Part shown: one piece after another, positions 7,702 to 15,840 of the stretch
How the letters are laid out: each line of letters begins with the position of its first letter
Position numbering within the stretch: the stretch's first letter is position 1
Source of the DNA: Romboutsia hominis
Lineage (GTDB): Bacteria; Bacillota; Clostridia; Peptostreptococcales; Peptostreptococcaceae
NCBI RefSeq assembly: GCF_900002575.1
Contig: NZ_LN650648.1
Location: 744,001 to 808,000 of the forward strand
Direction of reading: 5' to 3'
Length of the DNA: 64,000 nt
Made by a program: the position numbers and the translations under genes
The notes under the pieces: model-generated
Databases searched by the model: none
What the model saw: the letters and a program-made list of their open reading frames with translations, nothing else
What the model was told of the DNA's origin: nothing

Positions 7702-8718
7702 ATGAGTGTATATGAATATTTAAAGCAGAGGACATTATTTTTTATAGTGAATATAGTACTATTTTTAATCACAGCAAGTATAATGTTATTTGTTAAAGTT
7801 AATATAAGCATTATAACTATGGTGTTTTTAATATGGTTTACACCAATTAGTATATATATATTAATGGAGATGATAAAGCATAAAAAATATTATGATGAAC
7901 TTGTAAGTATAAGTGAAAACTTAGATAAGAAATATTTAATATCTGAAGTAATAAGTGAGCCAGAATTTATAGAGGGTAAATTGGTATATAATATTTTAAA
8001 ATCAAGCAATCGCAATATGCAAGAACATGTTAAGTATTTTAAAAATATGCAAAGTGAGTATCAAGAATACATAGAAACATGGGTACATGAAATAAAAACA
8101 CCTATAGCGTCGTTAATGCTTATAATGGAAAATCATGAAGACAATATACCAAATAGTATGAAGTATGAAGTAAAAAAAATAGAAAATTATATAGATCAAG
8201 TTCTATATTACTCAAGAAGTAATGATGTTAGTAAAGACTATATAATAAAAAAATTTAATCTTGAAAGAATAATTAGGTGCGCAATAAGGAAAAATGCAAG
8301 TGATTTTATAAATAAAAGAATAGGGATAGATATAAAAGAAATTAATTTTAATGTATACAGTGATGAAAAATGGGTTGAATTTATATTAAATCAAATTATA
8401 AATAATGCTATAAAGTATTCAAAAGAAAGTGAAGGAAAAGTATCAATAAACGCAGTAAAAAATAAAAATAATATAATATTAAGTATAAAAGACAATGGAG
8501 TAGGGATAAATGAAAAGGATATAGAGAGAGTTTTTGAAAAAGGGTTTACAGGTGAAAATGGAAGAATATTTGGAAAGTCAACTGGTATAGGACTTTATCT
8601 ATGCAAAAAACTTTGTGATAAGTTAGGTTTAGGGATAAATATAGTATCAAAACAGCAAGAAGGAACAGAAATAAGAATAATATTTCCTGTTGGAAAAGAT
8701 GATATAAGAAAAAATTAA
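7702..8718 (+). CDS. Sensor histidine kinase, BceS-like, orphan
   Basis: A 338-residue membrane kinase of the intramembrane-sensing (BceS) layout. It has two close N-terminal membrane segments (about residues 13-30 and 37-55) with almost no extracellular loop, then a short linker and a dimerisation/phosphoacceptor helix with WVHEIKTP (His near residue 132). The ATPase domain has the N box NQIINNAIKYS, the G1 box DNGVGI and the G2-type STGIGLYLCKKL. Such kinases normally sit with a response regulator and a BceAB-type ABC transporter for peptide antibiotics. Here neither is adjacent on either side. The ribosome site AGGAGAG precedes the ATG. All kinase boxes are intact, so it probably works with a partner encoded elsewhere. 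Confidence 0.88.
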   Translation: MSVYEYLKQRTLFFIVNIVLFLITASIMLFVKVNISIITMVFLIWFTPISIYILMEMIKHKKYYDELVSISENLDKKYLISEVISEPEFIEGKLVYNILKSSNRNMQEHVKYFKNMQSEYQEYIETWVHEIKTPIASLMLIMENHEDNIPNSMKYEVKKIENYIDQVLYYSRSNDVSKDYIIKKFNLERIIRCAIRKNASDFINKRIGIDIKEINFNVYSDEKWVEFILNQIINNAIKYSKESEGKVSINAVKNKNNIILSIKDNGVGINEKDIERVFEKGFTGENGRIFGKSTGIGLYLCKKLCDKLGLGINIVSKQQEGTEIRIIFPVGKDDIRKN

Positions 8719-8731
8719 AATTTAAATTAGT

Positions 8732-8766
8732 AAGAGTTAGATTTATAAAATCTAACTCTTTAATTT
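8732..8766 (+). terminator. Terminator after the orphan kinase gene
   Basis: AAGAGTTAGATT pairs with AATCTAACTCTT, followed by TAATTTTT. It separates the kinase from the flagellar region. Confidence 0.82.
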
Positions 8767-8786
8767 TTATACAGATAATTAATATA

Positions 8787-8813
8787 TAAAGAATTGATAA
8801 AAAATACCGTATT
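8787..8813 (+). promoter_or_regulatory. Sigma28-type promoter before the lytic transglycosylase gene
   Basis: TAAA (8787-8790), 16 bases, CCGTATT (8807-8813). This resembles the flagellar sigma consensus TAAA-N15/16-CCGATAT and the same variant recurs before other motility genes in this window. It lies 31 bases before the start codon. Confidence 0.6.
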
Positions 8814-8843
8814 ATTAAAAATAAAAAAATACAGGGAGGCATT

Positions 8844-9530
8844 ATGGTTAATGGTATAAATTTATTTAGCAATATAGCTAATAGTAGTATTAATACTCAA
8901 AATAAGTGTGGGTGTTGCTGCGAAAAAAATAGTTCCTTTGATGAGTTAATGCTAAATTTAGTATTAACTTTGTTAGATGAAGAAAATTATAATTTAGTAA
9001 GTAATTTAAGTGATGCAGTAAGAAAAAAGCAACAAGAGAATAGCATAGTTAAAGAGAGAAATTTAGGTTTAGAAACCATTAATAGTTCTCAAAATTTAAA
9101 AAAAGTAAGCGTAACAGCAAGTGATAAAGATACTAAAAGTGAAATAGAAAGTGCAGTAAAAATTGCTTCGAGCAAATATGGTATAGATGAAAATTTAATA
9201 AAAGCTGTAATAAAAGTAGAATCTGATTTTAATCCAAACTGTGTATCATCGGCTGGAGCAAAAGGGCTTATGCAACTTATGCCTTGTAATATAAAGGATT
9301 TAGGTGTTAAAAATCCATTTGATATAAAAGAAAATATAGATGCTGGGACAAGACATTTAAAAGAATATATAGATAAATACCATGGAAATATCGAAATGGG
9401 TCTTATGGCATATAATGGAGGACCAACAAGAATGGTAAAAAGAGGAGTTAGATCTGTAAATGATATTTATAAGATGCCAAAAGAAACTCAAAATTATGTA
9501 CCTAAAGTTATGAAATATTACAGAGCATAA
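8844..9530 (+). CDS. Lytic transglycosylase (SLT domain), flagellar locus
   Basis: Peptidoglycan-cleaving SLT family enzyme of 228 residues. The catalytic domain covers roughly residues 105-225, with the catalytic Glu in IKAVIKVESDFNP, then SSAGAKGLMQLMP and the tyrosine motif MAYNGGP. The first 100 residues are low-complexity, include a CGCCC cluster (residues 24-28) and show no clear signal peptide, which suggests export by another route. C. difficile has a gene of this type at the same place at the head of its late flagellar cluster. A role in opening the wall for the rod or filament is inferred. A sigma28-type promoter and an AGGGAGG ribosome site precede it. Confidence 0.88.
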   Translation: MVNGINLFSNIANSSINTQNKCGCCCEKNSSFDELMLNLVLTLLDEENYNLVSNLSDAVRKKQQENSIVKERNLGLETINSSQNLKKVSVTASDKDTKSEIESAVKIASSKYGIDENLIKAVIKVESDFNPNCVSSAGAKGLMQLMPCNIKDLGVKNPFDIKENIDAGTRHLKEYIDKYHGNIEMGLMAYNGGPTRMVKRGVRSVNDIYKMPKETQNYVPKVMKYYRA

Positions 9531-9630
9531 AAAATTAAAACATATATGAAATATAAAAATTGAAGGTTCAAAGTTAGTTTTTAAACAGTCTTTTTATTTA
9601 TAATTTATAAATATCTATCAAAAGTCTATA

Positions 9631-9657
9631 TAAATTAAGTTATAGTTAATCGAATAT
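9631..9657 (+). promoter_or_regulatory. Weak sigma28-like promoter candidate before the EAL gene
   Basis: TAAA (9631-9634), 16 bases, CGAATAT (9651-9657). The -10 is off-consensus, so this is a tentative site. It lies 52 bases before the EAL gene start. Confidence 0.3.
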
Positions 9658-9709
9658 AATTTAGGGATTTGATTAATAAATTAAATGTTAAATTAATTGG
9701 GAGATAAAA

Positions 9710-11017
9710 ATGAAAACAAGCAGAAAGATATTGAAATTAGATAAAACTTTATTAAATAAATGTAGACGTAGGGAGAGAATTTCCTTAAATAAGCATGATC
9801 ATTTAACTAAAGCTTATAATAGAAATTATTTTTTTAATTATATAGAAAAAAAGGTAAATGGAACTCTTATAAACATTAAGGTTATGTCAATTAAATTTTT
9901 AAATTCAAATATTGGCATAAAATATGGGGATGAAGCATTAAAATTAATAGCTAAAATTTTAATGAATATGAAAACAAGTAGTATAGTATGTCGACTATCT
10001 GGATCTACTTTTGGGGTATATATAGAACAAACAGATATAAATTACGTTAAAAATATAATTGAAGAGATGATTAATAAGATCTCCAATGTAAATATAGGAA
10101 TTGAAACTGTAAAAATTTCTACAAATATATCATCTGTTATTTATAAAAATGGTGATTTTGATACAAAAGATGCGATTTCTAAATTATCAATATCTATGTC
10201 AAATTCTATAAAAAAGGGTGTAAATAAGTTTGAAATATATAATGAAAGGCATGATTTACGCATAAATATAGACACTATAGAGAGTGCTATCTTAAATGAA
10301 GAAATTACACTTTATTATCAACCAAAAATAGATATAAAAACAAAGAAAATAAATGGAGTCGAAGCATTAATAAGATGGTTTAGCAAAGAACACGGATATA
10401 TTGAACCAAATAAAATCATACAATTTGCAGAAAGTTCAGGATATATAAATACCTTATGGAAATGGGTTATGAGAAAAGCTTGTGAAGATATAAATTATGT
10501 AAATACAAATTTGGGTAAAGAAATACATCTTTCTGTGAATACTTCTCCTTATCAATTAGAACATAAAGATTTCATAAAAGATATTAAAGAAGCACTAGAA
10601 GAAACTAATTTTAGAAGAGATTTATTAACAATCGAAATCACAGAAAGCGATGATATAGAGAATATAGATAATATACAAAAAATTCTAGGTGAAATGAAAG
10701 ACATGGACATAAAAGTTTCCATAGATGATTTTGGAAAAGGATATAATTCTATTGATTATATAAAAAATTATAATGTTGATGAAATAAAAATAGATAAGTC
10801 TTTGGTTAAGTATTTAAGTGATAATCCTTTATTCATAAAAAATTTGATAGATATGATACATACAACCAATACTTTAGTAGTAGCAGAAGGAGTAGAAGAA
10901 TATTTTGAATATAAACTACTCAAAGATATGGAGTGTGATTTTATTCAAGGGTACTATTTCCATAAACCAATGGAGCATGAAAGTTTGGTAAAAATATTGA
11001 ATCAAGAGGATATATAA
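9710..11017 (+). CDS. Cyclic-di-GMP phosphodiesterase (EAL) with degenerate GGDEF domain
   Basis: A 435-residue soluble protein. Residues about 30-180 form a GGDEF-fold domain in which the active-site loop is SGSTF (97-101) instead of GGDEF, so cyclase activity is very unlikely. Residues about 185-435 form an EAL domain with the catalytic signatures kept: EALIRW (EAL at 218-220), SVNTSPYQL, TIEITES, SIDDFGKGYNS, EIKIDKSL, VVAEGVEE and IQGYYFHKP. It should hydrolyse c-di-GMP to pGpG. There is no membrane segment or PAS domain. It lies inside the motility region, which also has a c-di-GMP riboswitch before flgB, so it probably favours motility by lowering c-di-GMP. Confidence 0.9.
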   Translation: MKTSRKILKLDKTLLNKCRRRERISLNKHDHLTKAYNRNYFFNYIEKKVNGTLINIKVMSIKFLNSNIGIKYGDEALKLIAKILMNMKTSSIVCRLSGSTFGVYIEQTDINYVKNIIEEMINKISNVNIGIETVKISTNISSVIYKNGDFDTKDAISKLSISMSNSIKKGVNKFEIYNERHDLRINIDTIESAILNEEITLYYQPKIDIKTKKINGVEALIRWFSKEHGYIEPNKIIQFAESSGYINTLWKWVMRKACEDINYVNTNLGKEIHLSVNTSPYQLEHKDFIKDIKEALEETNFRRDLLTIEITESDDIENIDNIQKILGEMKDMDIKVSIDDFGKGYNSIDYIKNYNVDEIKIDKSLVKYLSDNPLFIKNLIDMIHTTNTLVVAEGVEEYFEYKLLKDMECDFIQGYYFHKPMEHESLVKILNQEDI

Positions 11018-11038
11018 TATATATTGTTATATAAAACT

Positions 11039-11064
11039 TAAGAAAAAATAAGGATATCCGTATT
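11039..11064 (+). promoter_or_regulatory. Sigma28-type promoter before yaaR/flgM
   Basis: TAAG (11039-11042), 15 bases, CCGTATT (11058-11064). It has the same -10 variant as the promoter before the transglycosylase gene and lies 47 bases before the yaaR start, so it would transcribe the flgM-flgK-fliD unit. Confidence 0.55.
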
Positions 11065-11110
11065 ATTACAAAAGCAAGATAATATAAATTACAAAAATTG
11101 AGGTTTCAAA

Positions 11111-11533
11111 ATGAAGGTAAGGAATATTGGATTAAATAAAAGTATTAATATAGAAAGTAAGGGTAAAAAAGAAAAGCTAGATTTTGAAGAAAATTTTAAT
11201 CAAAGAAATAGACTGAAAAACAAAGAAGAACTCGAAGTATATATGAAAGAGATTAAAAATATAGGAGAAAAATTGGTAGTTACTAAAAATTATAGTGATA
11301 TTATAGATTATAAAAAAGCTATAAAGAATTATTTGAAATCAGCCGTAGACTATGTATATAGTTTAAATAAAGATAATAGCTTTTGGGATAGAAATTATTT
11401 TACTACGGTAAGGACTATAAATGAAAAGCTAGAGGCTATAACTAGAGAACTTATTTATGAGCAAAAAGAAAATATTAGTATAGCTTCAAAAATAGATGAA
11501 ATAAATGGACTTTTAGTAGATATATACATGTAA
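11111..11533 (+). CDS. YaaR family protein (DUF327)
   Basis: A 140-residue cytoplasmic helical protein. The second half carries the YaaR/DUF327 pattern: YKKAIKNYLKSAVDYVYSL, then the aromatic ..WDRNYFTTVRTINEKLEAI, and the end KIDEINGLLVDIYM. The family's function is unknown, although it recurs in Firmicute flagellar clusters. It is the first gene of the late flagellar unit, 11 bases before the FliN-like gene. The ribosome site (TTGAGG) is modest. Family assignment is by recalled pattern. Confidence 0.72.
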   Translation: MKVRNIGLNKSINIESKGKKEKLDFEENFNQRNRLKNKEELEVYMKEIKNIGEKLVVTKNYSDIIDYKKAIKNYLKSAVDYVYSLNKDNSFWDRNYFTTVRTINEKLEAITRELIYEQKENISIASKIDEINGLLVDIYM

Positions 11534-11544
11534 GGAGGATAACC

Positions 11545-11865
11545 ATGAAAAATGAAGTAGATAATGTAGACGTATATGAAATAGAGTTTGAGCAGCTAAA
11601 AGAAGGTGAGAAAACTCCATTAAATAGTGCTACGGATATATTTGGAGCACTATTAGATATAACTGTATCTATGGGAAGTGCTAGTGAAAAAATAGGGAGA
11701 ATTATAAACTATAAAGTTGGAGATATAATAGAACTAGATAAACAAGTAGAAGAGAATTTGGATATAAATGTAAATGGTAAAATGATAGCTAGTGGAGAAA
11801 GTATAATAATGGACAATAGACTAGCTGTTAGACTAGCTAAAATAAAAAGTGCAGATGAAGATTAA
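11545..11865 (+). CDS. FliN-like flagellar switch protein (first of two)
   Basis: A 106-residue protein with an acidic N-terminal segment (residues 1-30) and one SpoA/FliN domain. Conserved FliN features are DITVSMGSASEKIGRI, VGDIIELDKQVEENLDI, VNGKMIASGE and DNRLAVRLAKI. It has an excellent ribosome site (AAGGAGG). A second FliN-like protein is encoded beside fliM at 46028, so the switch may contain two FliN variants expressed from early and late operons. C. difficile also has a FliN-like gene at this position in its late cluster. Confidence 0.85.
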   Translation: MKNEVDNVDVYEIEFEQLKEGEKTPLNSATDIFGALLDITVSMGSASEKIGRIINYKVGDIIELDKQVEENLDINVNGKMIASGESIIMDNRLAVRLAKIKSADED

Positions 11866-11898
11866 TACTAATTAATCTAAATACTAAGGAGGAATATT

Positions 11899-12171
11899 GT
11901 GAATATAAATTTGGTTAAATTTAGAAATTTAGAAAGAGTATATAATAATAATAAAGTAGATGTTAATTATGTAAAGAATACGAAAAAAGGTGACACAGTT
12001 GAAATATCACAAATGGGAAAGTATTTAAATAAAGTAAATTCATCTAAGGAAGAAGTTAACATAGATAGAGTAAATGAAATAAAAAGTAAGATAGAATCTG
12101 GCCAATATAGAATAGATTCTAATGAATTAGCTAAGAAGATAATAGAAAAAATGAGGGGGGAGCATAATTGA
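11899..12171 (+). CDS. flgM: Anti-sigma28 factor FlgM
   Basis: FlgM binds FliA (sigma28) until it is exported through the finished hook-basal body. The 90-residue product has the expected partly disordered N-terminal half. The C-terminal sigma-binding region VDRVNEIKSKIESGQYRID is seen here as DRVNEIKSKIESGQYRID, followed by ELAKKIIEKM. It starts with GTG behind AGGAGG and ends in a 4-base overlap with flgN. Its partner sigma factor is encoded at 42808. Confidence 0.88.
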   Translation: MNINLVKFRNLERVYNNNKVDVNYVKNTKKGDTVEISQMGKYLNKVNSSKEEVNIDRVNEIKSKIESGQYRIDSNELAKKIIEKMRGEHN

Positions 12172-12581
12172 TTCCAGAGGTGAAAATAGTAATCTTTGAA
12201 GAAAAAAGTGTCTTAAAAAATATGCTAGATCTTTTAGATAATCAATATGAATTTATAATTAATAAAGATCTTATTAAGATAGATAAAATAGCTAAGGAAT
12301 TAGATGAAGCTGCTAAAAAGTTAGCTAGATTAGAAATAAAGAGAAGAAATTTAATGGAGTCTAAGCCTAGTGTAAAGCAGTATATAGAAGATTGCAATGA
12401 TGAAAATATAAAACAAGCTTATAAAGAAATAAAAGAAATATTAAATATGATAGAATTACAAAAAAAAGCAAATGAAACTCTTATAAAGCAGAGATTATTT
12501 TTCACAAAGAAGATGATAAACTGCATAAAGCCAGGAAAAAGTATTGGAACATATAATGCTTATGGTCAAGTAGGGAAGTAA
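12168..12581 (+). CDS. flgN: FlgN-like flagellar export chaperone
   Basis: A 137-residue, almost entirely helical protein with a long coiled coil (about residues 20-115), the size and location expected of FlgN, the chaperone for the hook-filament junction proteins FlgK and FlgL encoded next. It starts with TTG in a TTGA overlap with the flgM stop, which couples their translation, and the ribosome site GGGGGGAG lies within flgM. Sequence conservation in this family is low, so the call rests on size, coiled coil and position. Confidence 0.75.
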   Translation: MIPEVKIVIFEEKSVLKNMLDLLDNQYEFIINKDLIKIDKIAKELDEAAKKLARLEIKRRNLMESKPSVKQYIEDCNDENIKQAYKEIKEILNMIELQKKANETLIKQRLFFTKKMINCIKPGKSIGTYNAYGQVGK

Positions 12582-12598
12582 TTGTTTGGAGGAAAATT

Positions 12599-13882
12599 AT
12601 GTCAGGATTACTAGGAAGTTTACAGACAGCAAAGTCAGGTATGAGTGTAAGTCAAACTTCTATACAGACTACGTCTCATAATATAAATAACATGAATACA
12701 CCAGGGTACTCTAGACAAAGAGTACAACAAAGTGCAAGAAGTGCTTATAGTTACCCTGGATATAACAGTAGTATGGGTGCAGGTCAACTAGGTACAGGAG
12801 TTGAAGCAACAGATATTATAAGAATTAGAAATACATTCTTTGATTTTCAATTTAGAAATGAGTCTCACAATTATGGAAAAATAAGTACAAAAAGTGAGTA
12901 TTATACTAATATGGAGACTATATTTAATGAACCATCAGACACTTCTATTTCATCATCATTAAGCAACTTTTTTAGCAGTTGGAATGAAATTTCAAAAAAT
13001 CCTAATGATAGTGGATCAAAGAACACCGTAGTTCAAAATGCAAAATATTTAGCGACTAATATAAGTAATCTTAAAAATAAATTGGAAAAACTATCAAGTC
13101 AGGCAAATGATAAAATAAATAAAAATTTAAATGAAATAAACGATATGGTTGACCAATTAAGAGGATTAAATAAAAATATAAGAATAGTCGAAGGTAGTGG
13201 AAAAACACCAAATGACTTACTAGATGAAAAAGATAAAGTGTTAGATAAATTAAGTTATAAATTTAATATAGAAGATAATAATGTTAAGAATTTAATTGAA
13301 AAAAAAATAAATGATGGAACAAGTATTACATTAGAGGATATAAAAGCAATAGGAGATGTCTCAGGTGAAATACAAGGTTCTATTGATATGGTAGATAAAA
13401 TTAATGAATATACGTCTAGTATAGATGATCTATCAGAAGGCATTGCCAATGGTATAAATGATGTTTTAGGAATTAATTTTTTTGAATTTGACAAAAAAGG
13501 CAGCCCATCACTTAAAGTTAATGATGATTATCTAACAGACTCAAATAAATTATCAGTTTCATCGAAAGTTGCAGGTGAAATATTTAGATTTAAAGATAAA
13601 AAAATGAAAATTGGTAATGAACCAGAAATTACCATAGATAAATTTTATAATAATATAGTTCAAAAGCTAGGTAATGAGGCGCAGGAAGTTATAAGAAATG
13701 AAAAGAATCAAAATAAAATAATAAATGAAATAGAAAATTCTAGAGCTAATGTATCTGGAGTATTATTAGATGAAGAAATGGTAAATCTTGTCCAATTTCA
13801 GCATGCATATAATGCCAGTGCAAAAGTTATATCTACTATAGATTCTTTACTAGACGTAGTAATAAATGGGTTAAAAAGATAG
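12599..13882 (+). CDS. flgK: Flagellar hook-associated protein 1 (HAP1)
   Basis: FlgK joins hook to filament. The 427-residue protein starts with the rod/hook pattern GLLGSLQTAKSGMSVSQTS, with HNINNMNTPGYSRQRV. It ends with the conserved heptad region LLDEEMVNLVQFQHAYNAS and AKVISTIDSLLDVVI. The central domain is short compared with enterobacterial FlgK (about 547 residues), as is usual in clostridia. Its ribosome site is GGAGGA. It lies ten bases before flgL, with which it is expected to be co-translated. Confidence 0.93.
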   Translation: MSGLLGSLQTAKSGMSVSQTSIQTTSHNINNMNTPGYSRQRVQQSARSAYSYPGYNSSMGAGQLGTGVEATDIIRIRNTFFDFQFRNESHNYGKISTKSEYYTNMETIFNEPSDTSISSSLSNFFSSWNEISKNPNDSGSKNTVVQNAKYLATNISNLKNKLEKLSSQANDKINKNLNEINDMVDQLRGLNKNIRIVEGSGKTPNDLLDEKDKVLDKLSYKFNIEDNNVKNLIEKKINDGTSITLEDIKAIGDVSGEIQGSIDMVDKINEYTSSIDDLSEGIANGINDVLGINFFEFDKKGSPSLKVNDDYLTDSNKLSVSSKVAGEIFRFKDKKMKIGNEPEITIDKFYNNIVQKLGNEAQEVIRNEKNQNKIINEIENSRANVSGVLLDEEMVNLVQFQHAYNASAKVISTIDSLLDVVINGLKR

Positions 13883-13891
13883 GAGGATAGT

Positions 13892-14824
13892 ATGAGAATA
13901 GCCAATTCTTCAATGATAAGAAATAATATGTATGATAATCAAGAAAATCTTCAAAGAACGGACAAGCTTAATAGACAAATCAGTACAGGGAAGGTCATAA
14001 ACAAAGTATCAGATGATCCATACAAAGCTATAAAAATAATGAACTTAAAAAATGAAATAAAATATACTGAAAAATATAGTTACAATATTGACGAAGCAGT
14101 AGGATGGATGAATAATACAGATTCATCTTTAGAAGAAGTAGGAACTGTATTAGGAGATATAAAAGATGAAATAATAAAGTTAGGTAATGGAACTTATTCG
14201 GCAGAAGAGATGAAATCTATAAGGGCTGAAATGAATGAAAAAATAAAAGAACTAGGTGAAACATTAAATTCAAGTCATGGTGGTAATCATATGTTTGGAG
14301 GAAGTGACGTAGAAGATTTGCCTATAATTATCGAGGAAAAAGACGGAGTAGCTAAACTTACCCTAAATTCTAAATCAAATTCACAAGACTTAAAAGCAAT
14401 TATATCTGAAGGAATAGATATAGATTACAATGTATCAGCAAAAGAATTATTAAACAAAGATGGTAAAAATTTATTAGAATCTATAAATAAATTATCTACT
14501 GCTATGAATGATATAGTTAATGGTAAAGATGTAGAAACTAATAAAGCTCAAGTGTTAGGGACTATAAAAGATGATATTGATACATTGTTTAATCATTCAG
14601 TAGATATAAGAACATCATTTGGTGTAAAAGTTAATACTGCAGAAAAAATAAAAGAGCTAAATGATGAAAATATTATGAACATGAAGGATGTATTATCATT
14701 AACTCAAGATACAGATAAAGTTAGTGCATATATAGAATTAAAATCAGCTGAATTAATATACCAAATGTCAGTTCAAGTTGGAAGTAGATTGATTCAACCG
14801 AGTATAATGGATTATTTAAAATAG
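13892..14824 (+). CDS. flgL: Flagellar hook-associated protein 3 (HAP3)
   Basis: A flagellin-like junction protein of 310 residues that sits between FlgK and the filament. The N-terminus has the flagellin/FlgL helix MRIANSSMIRNNMYDNQEN with LNRQISTGKVINKVSDDP. A GGNHMFGGS motif (near residue 130) and the C-terminal helix YQMSVQVGSRLIQPSIMDYL are also typical of FlgL. It is preceded by AGGAGG nine bases after flgK, and fliW follows. Confidence 0.92.
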   Translation: MRIANSSMIRNNMYDNQENLQRTDKLNRQISTGKVINKVSDDPYKAIKIMNLKNEIKYTEKYSYNIDEAVGWMNNTDSSLEEVGTVLGDIKDEIIKLGNGTYSAEEMKSIRAEMNEKIKELGETLNSSHGGNHMFGGSDVEDLPIIIEEKDGVAKLTLNSKSNSQDLKAIISEGIDIDYNVSAKELLNKDGKNLLESINKLSTAMNDIVNGKDVETNKAQVLGTIKDDIDTLFNHSVDIRTSFGVKVNTAEKIKELNDENIMNMKDVLSLTQDTDKVSAYIELKSAELIYQMSVQVGSRLIQPSIMDYLK

Positions 14825-14837
14825 CTAGGAGGATCAT

Positions 14838-15233
14838 ATGGACATTTTATTTGAAAAAGGTATACCTGGATTTGAAAATTATAATACTTTTCTAGTTGAA
14901 GAAATTAAGGAAAATAAAAATTTTATTAGCATGATATCTAAGGATGACTTAAATGTAGGATTTGTTTGTGTATCTCCATTTGAGATAAAAAAAGATTATG
15001 AAATAGAATTAAATGAGGATACAATAAATGAATTAAATATAAAAGATTATAAAGATGTACTAGTATTAAGCCTAATAACATTAGGTAATAGTATAGATAC
15101 AAGTACAGTTAATTTAAGAGCTCCTATTATTATTAACATAAATAATAATAGAGGAAAGCAATTGATACTAGAGGATACTAAATATAATATAAAAGAACCT
15201 TTAACAGGAAGTGAAAATAATGCTAGTAATTAG
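14838..15233 (+). CDS. fliW: Flagellar assembly factor FliW
   Basis: FliW binds flagellin and is the protein antagonist of CsrA. At 131 residues it has the family length. Typical features are [17 protein letters not shown] at the start, a central [15 protein letters not shown] and the end of the barrel ([19 protein letters not shown]). It overlaps csrA by 14 bases, so the two are translationally coupled. Both lie just upstream of fliS and the flagellins, as expected for the partner-switch that holds flagellin synthesis in check. Confidence 0.93.
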   Translation: MDILFEKGIPGFENYNTFLVEEIKENKNFISMISKDDLNVGFVCVSPFEIKKDYEIELNEDTINELNIKDYKDVLVLSLITLGNSIDTSTVNLRAPIIININNNRGKQLILEDTKYNIKEPLTGSENNASN

Positions 15234-15432
15234 TAGAAAAAAAGATCAATCTATATTAATCGGAGATGATATAGAAGTTAAAATTATAAAAATTGAGGAT
15301 GGAAGCGTAAAGATAGCCATAGAGGCACCAAAAGATAAGGTTATACTAAGAAGAGAAGTTTACGAAAGTATAAAAGAAGAGAATTCTAAGGCTATAATTA
15401 ATACTAAAGATATTACAAAGTTATTTAAGTAA
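15220..15432 (+). CDS. csrA: Carbon storage regulator / flagellin translational repressor
   Basis: A 70-residue RNA-binding protein that represses translation by covering GGA motifs at ribosome sites. I place the start at 15220, giving the family start [23 protein letters not shown] at 15211 would add three residues and is less likely. The RNA-binding segment [19 protein letters not shown] is present (Arg near 44). It lies inside the fliW-fliS unit. The two flagellin leaders downstream each contain two GGA motifs, one in the Shine-Dalgarno, which makes them the probable targets. Confidence 0.93.
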   Translation: MLVISRKKDQSILIGDDIEVKIIKIEDGSVKIAIEAPKDKVILRREVYESIKEENSKAIINTKDITKLFK

Positions 15433-15445
15433 GAGAGGGAAAATA

Positions 15446-15829
15446 ATGTATACAACAAATCCATATAATACATATAAGCAAAATTCAGTAAATATGGCTT
15501 CTAAAGAACAACTATTGTTGATGTTGTTAGATGGAGCAGTTAAATATACAAAAATAGCAAGAATGGCAATATTAGAAAAAAATATTTCTAGAGCTCACAA
15601 TGAATTGGTTAGAGTTCAAGATATATTTTTAGAACTTATGATAACTATGGATAAAAGTGCTGGGAAATATATGGAAGATTTATATAATATATATGATTTT
15701 ATAAAGGGCGAGCTTGCTAAAGCCAATATGAAAAAGGATATTAAGATAATAGATGAAGTGCTTCCTGTAATAGAAGATGTTAGAGATATGTGGTATGAGG
15801 TAGACAAAAAAATAAAGACAGGTAAGTAG
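15446..15829 (+). CDS. fliS: Flagellin chaperone FliS
   Basis: A cytoplasmic four-helix export chaperone that binds the C-terminus of flagellin. The 127-residue product starts MYTTNPYNTYKQNSVNMASK and continues LLLMLLDGAVKYTKIARMA, the standard FliS signature. NELVRVQDIFLELMITMD and a Trp in DMWYEV also fit. It is 13 bases behind csrA and 11 before fliD. Confidence 0.92.
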   Translation: MYTTNPYNTYKQNSVNMASKEQLLLMLLDGAVKYTKIARMAILEKNISRAHNELVRVQDIFLELMITMDKSAGKYMEDLYNIYDFIKGELAKANMKKDIKIIDEVLPVIEDVRDMWYEVDKKIKTGK

Positions 15830-15840
15830 GTGAATTTTAT

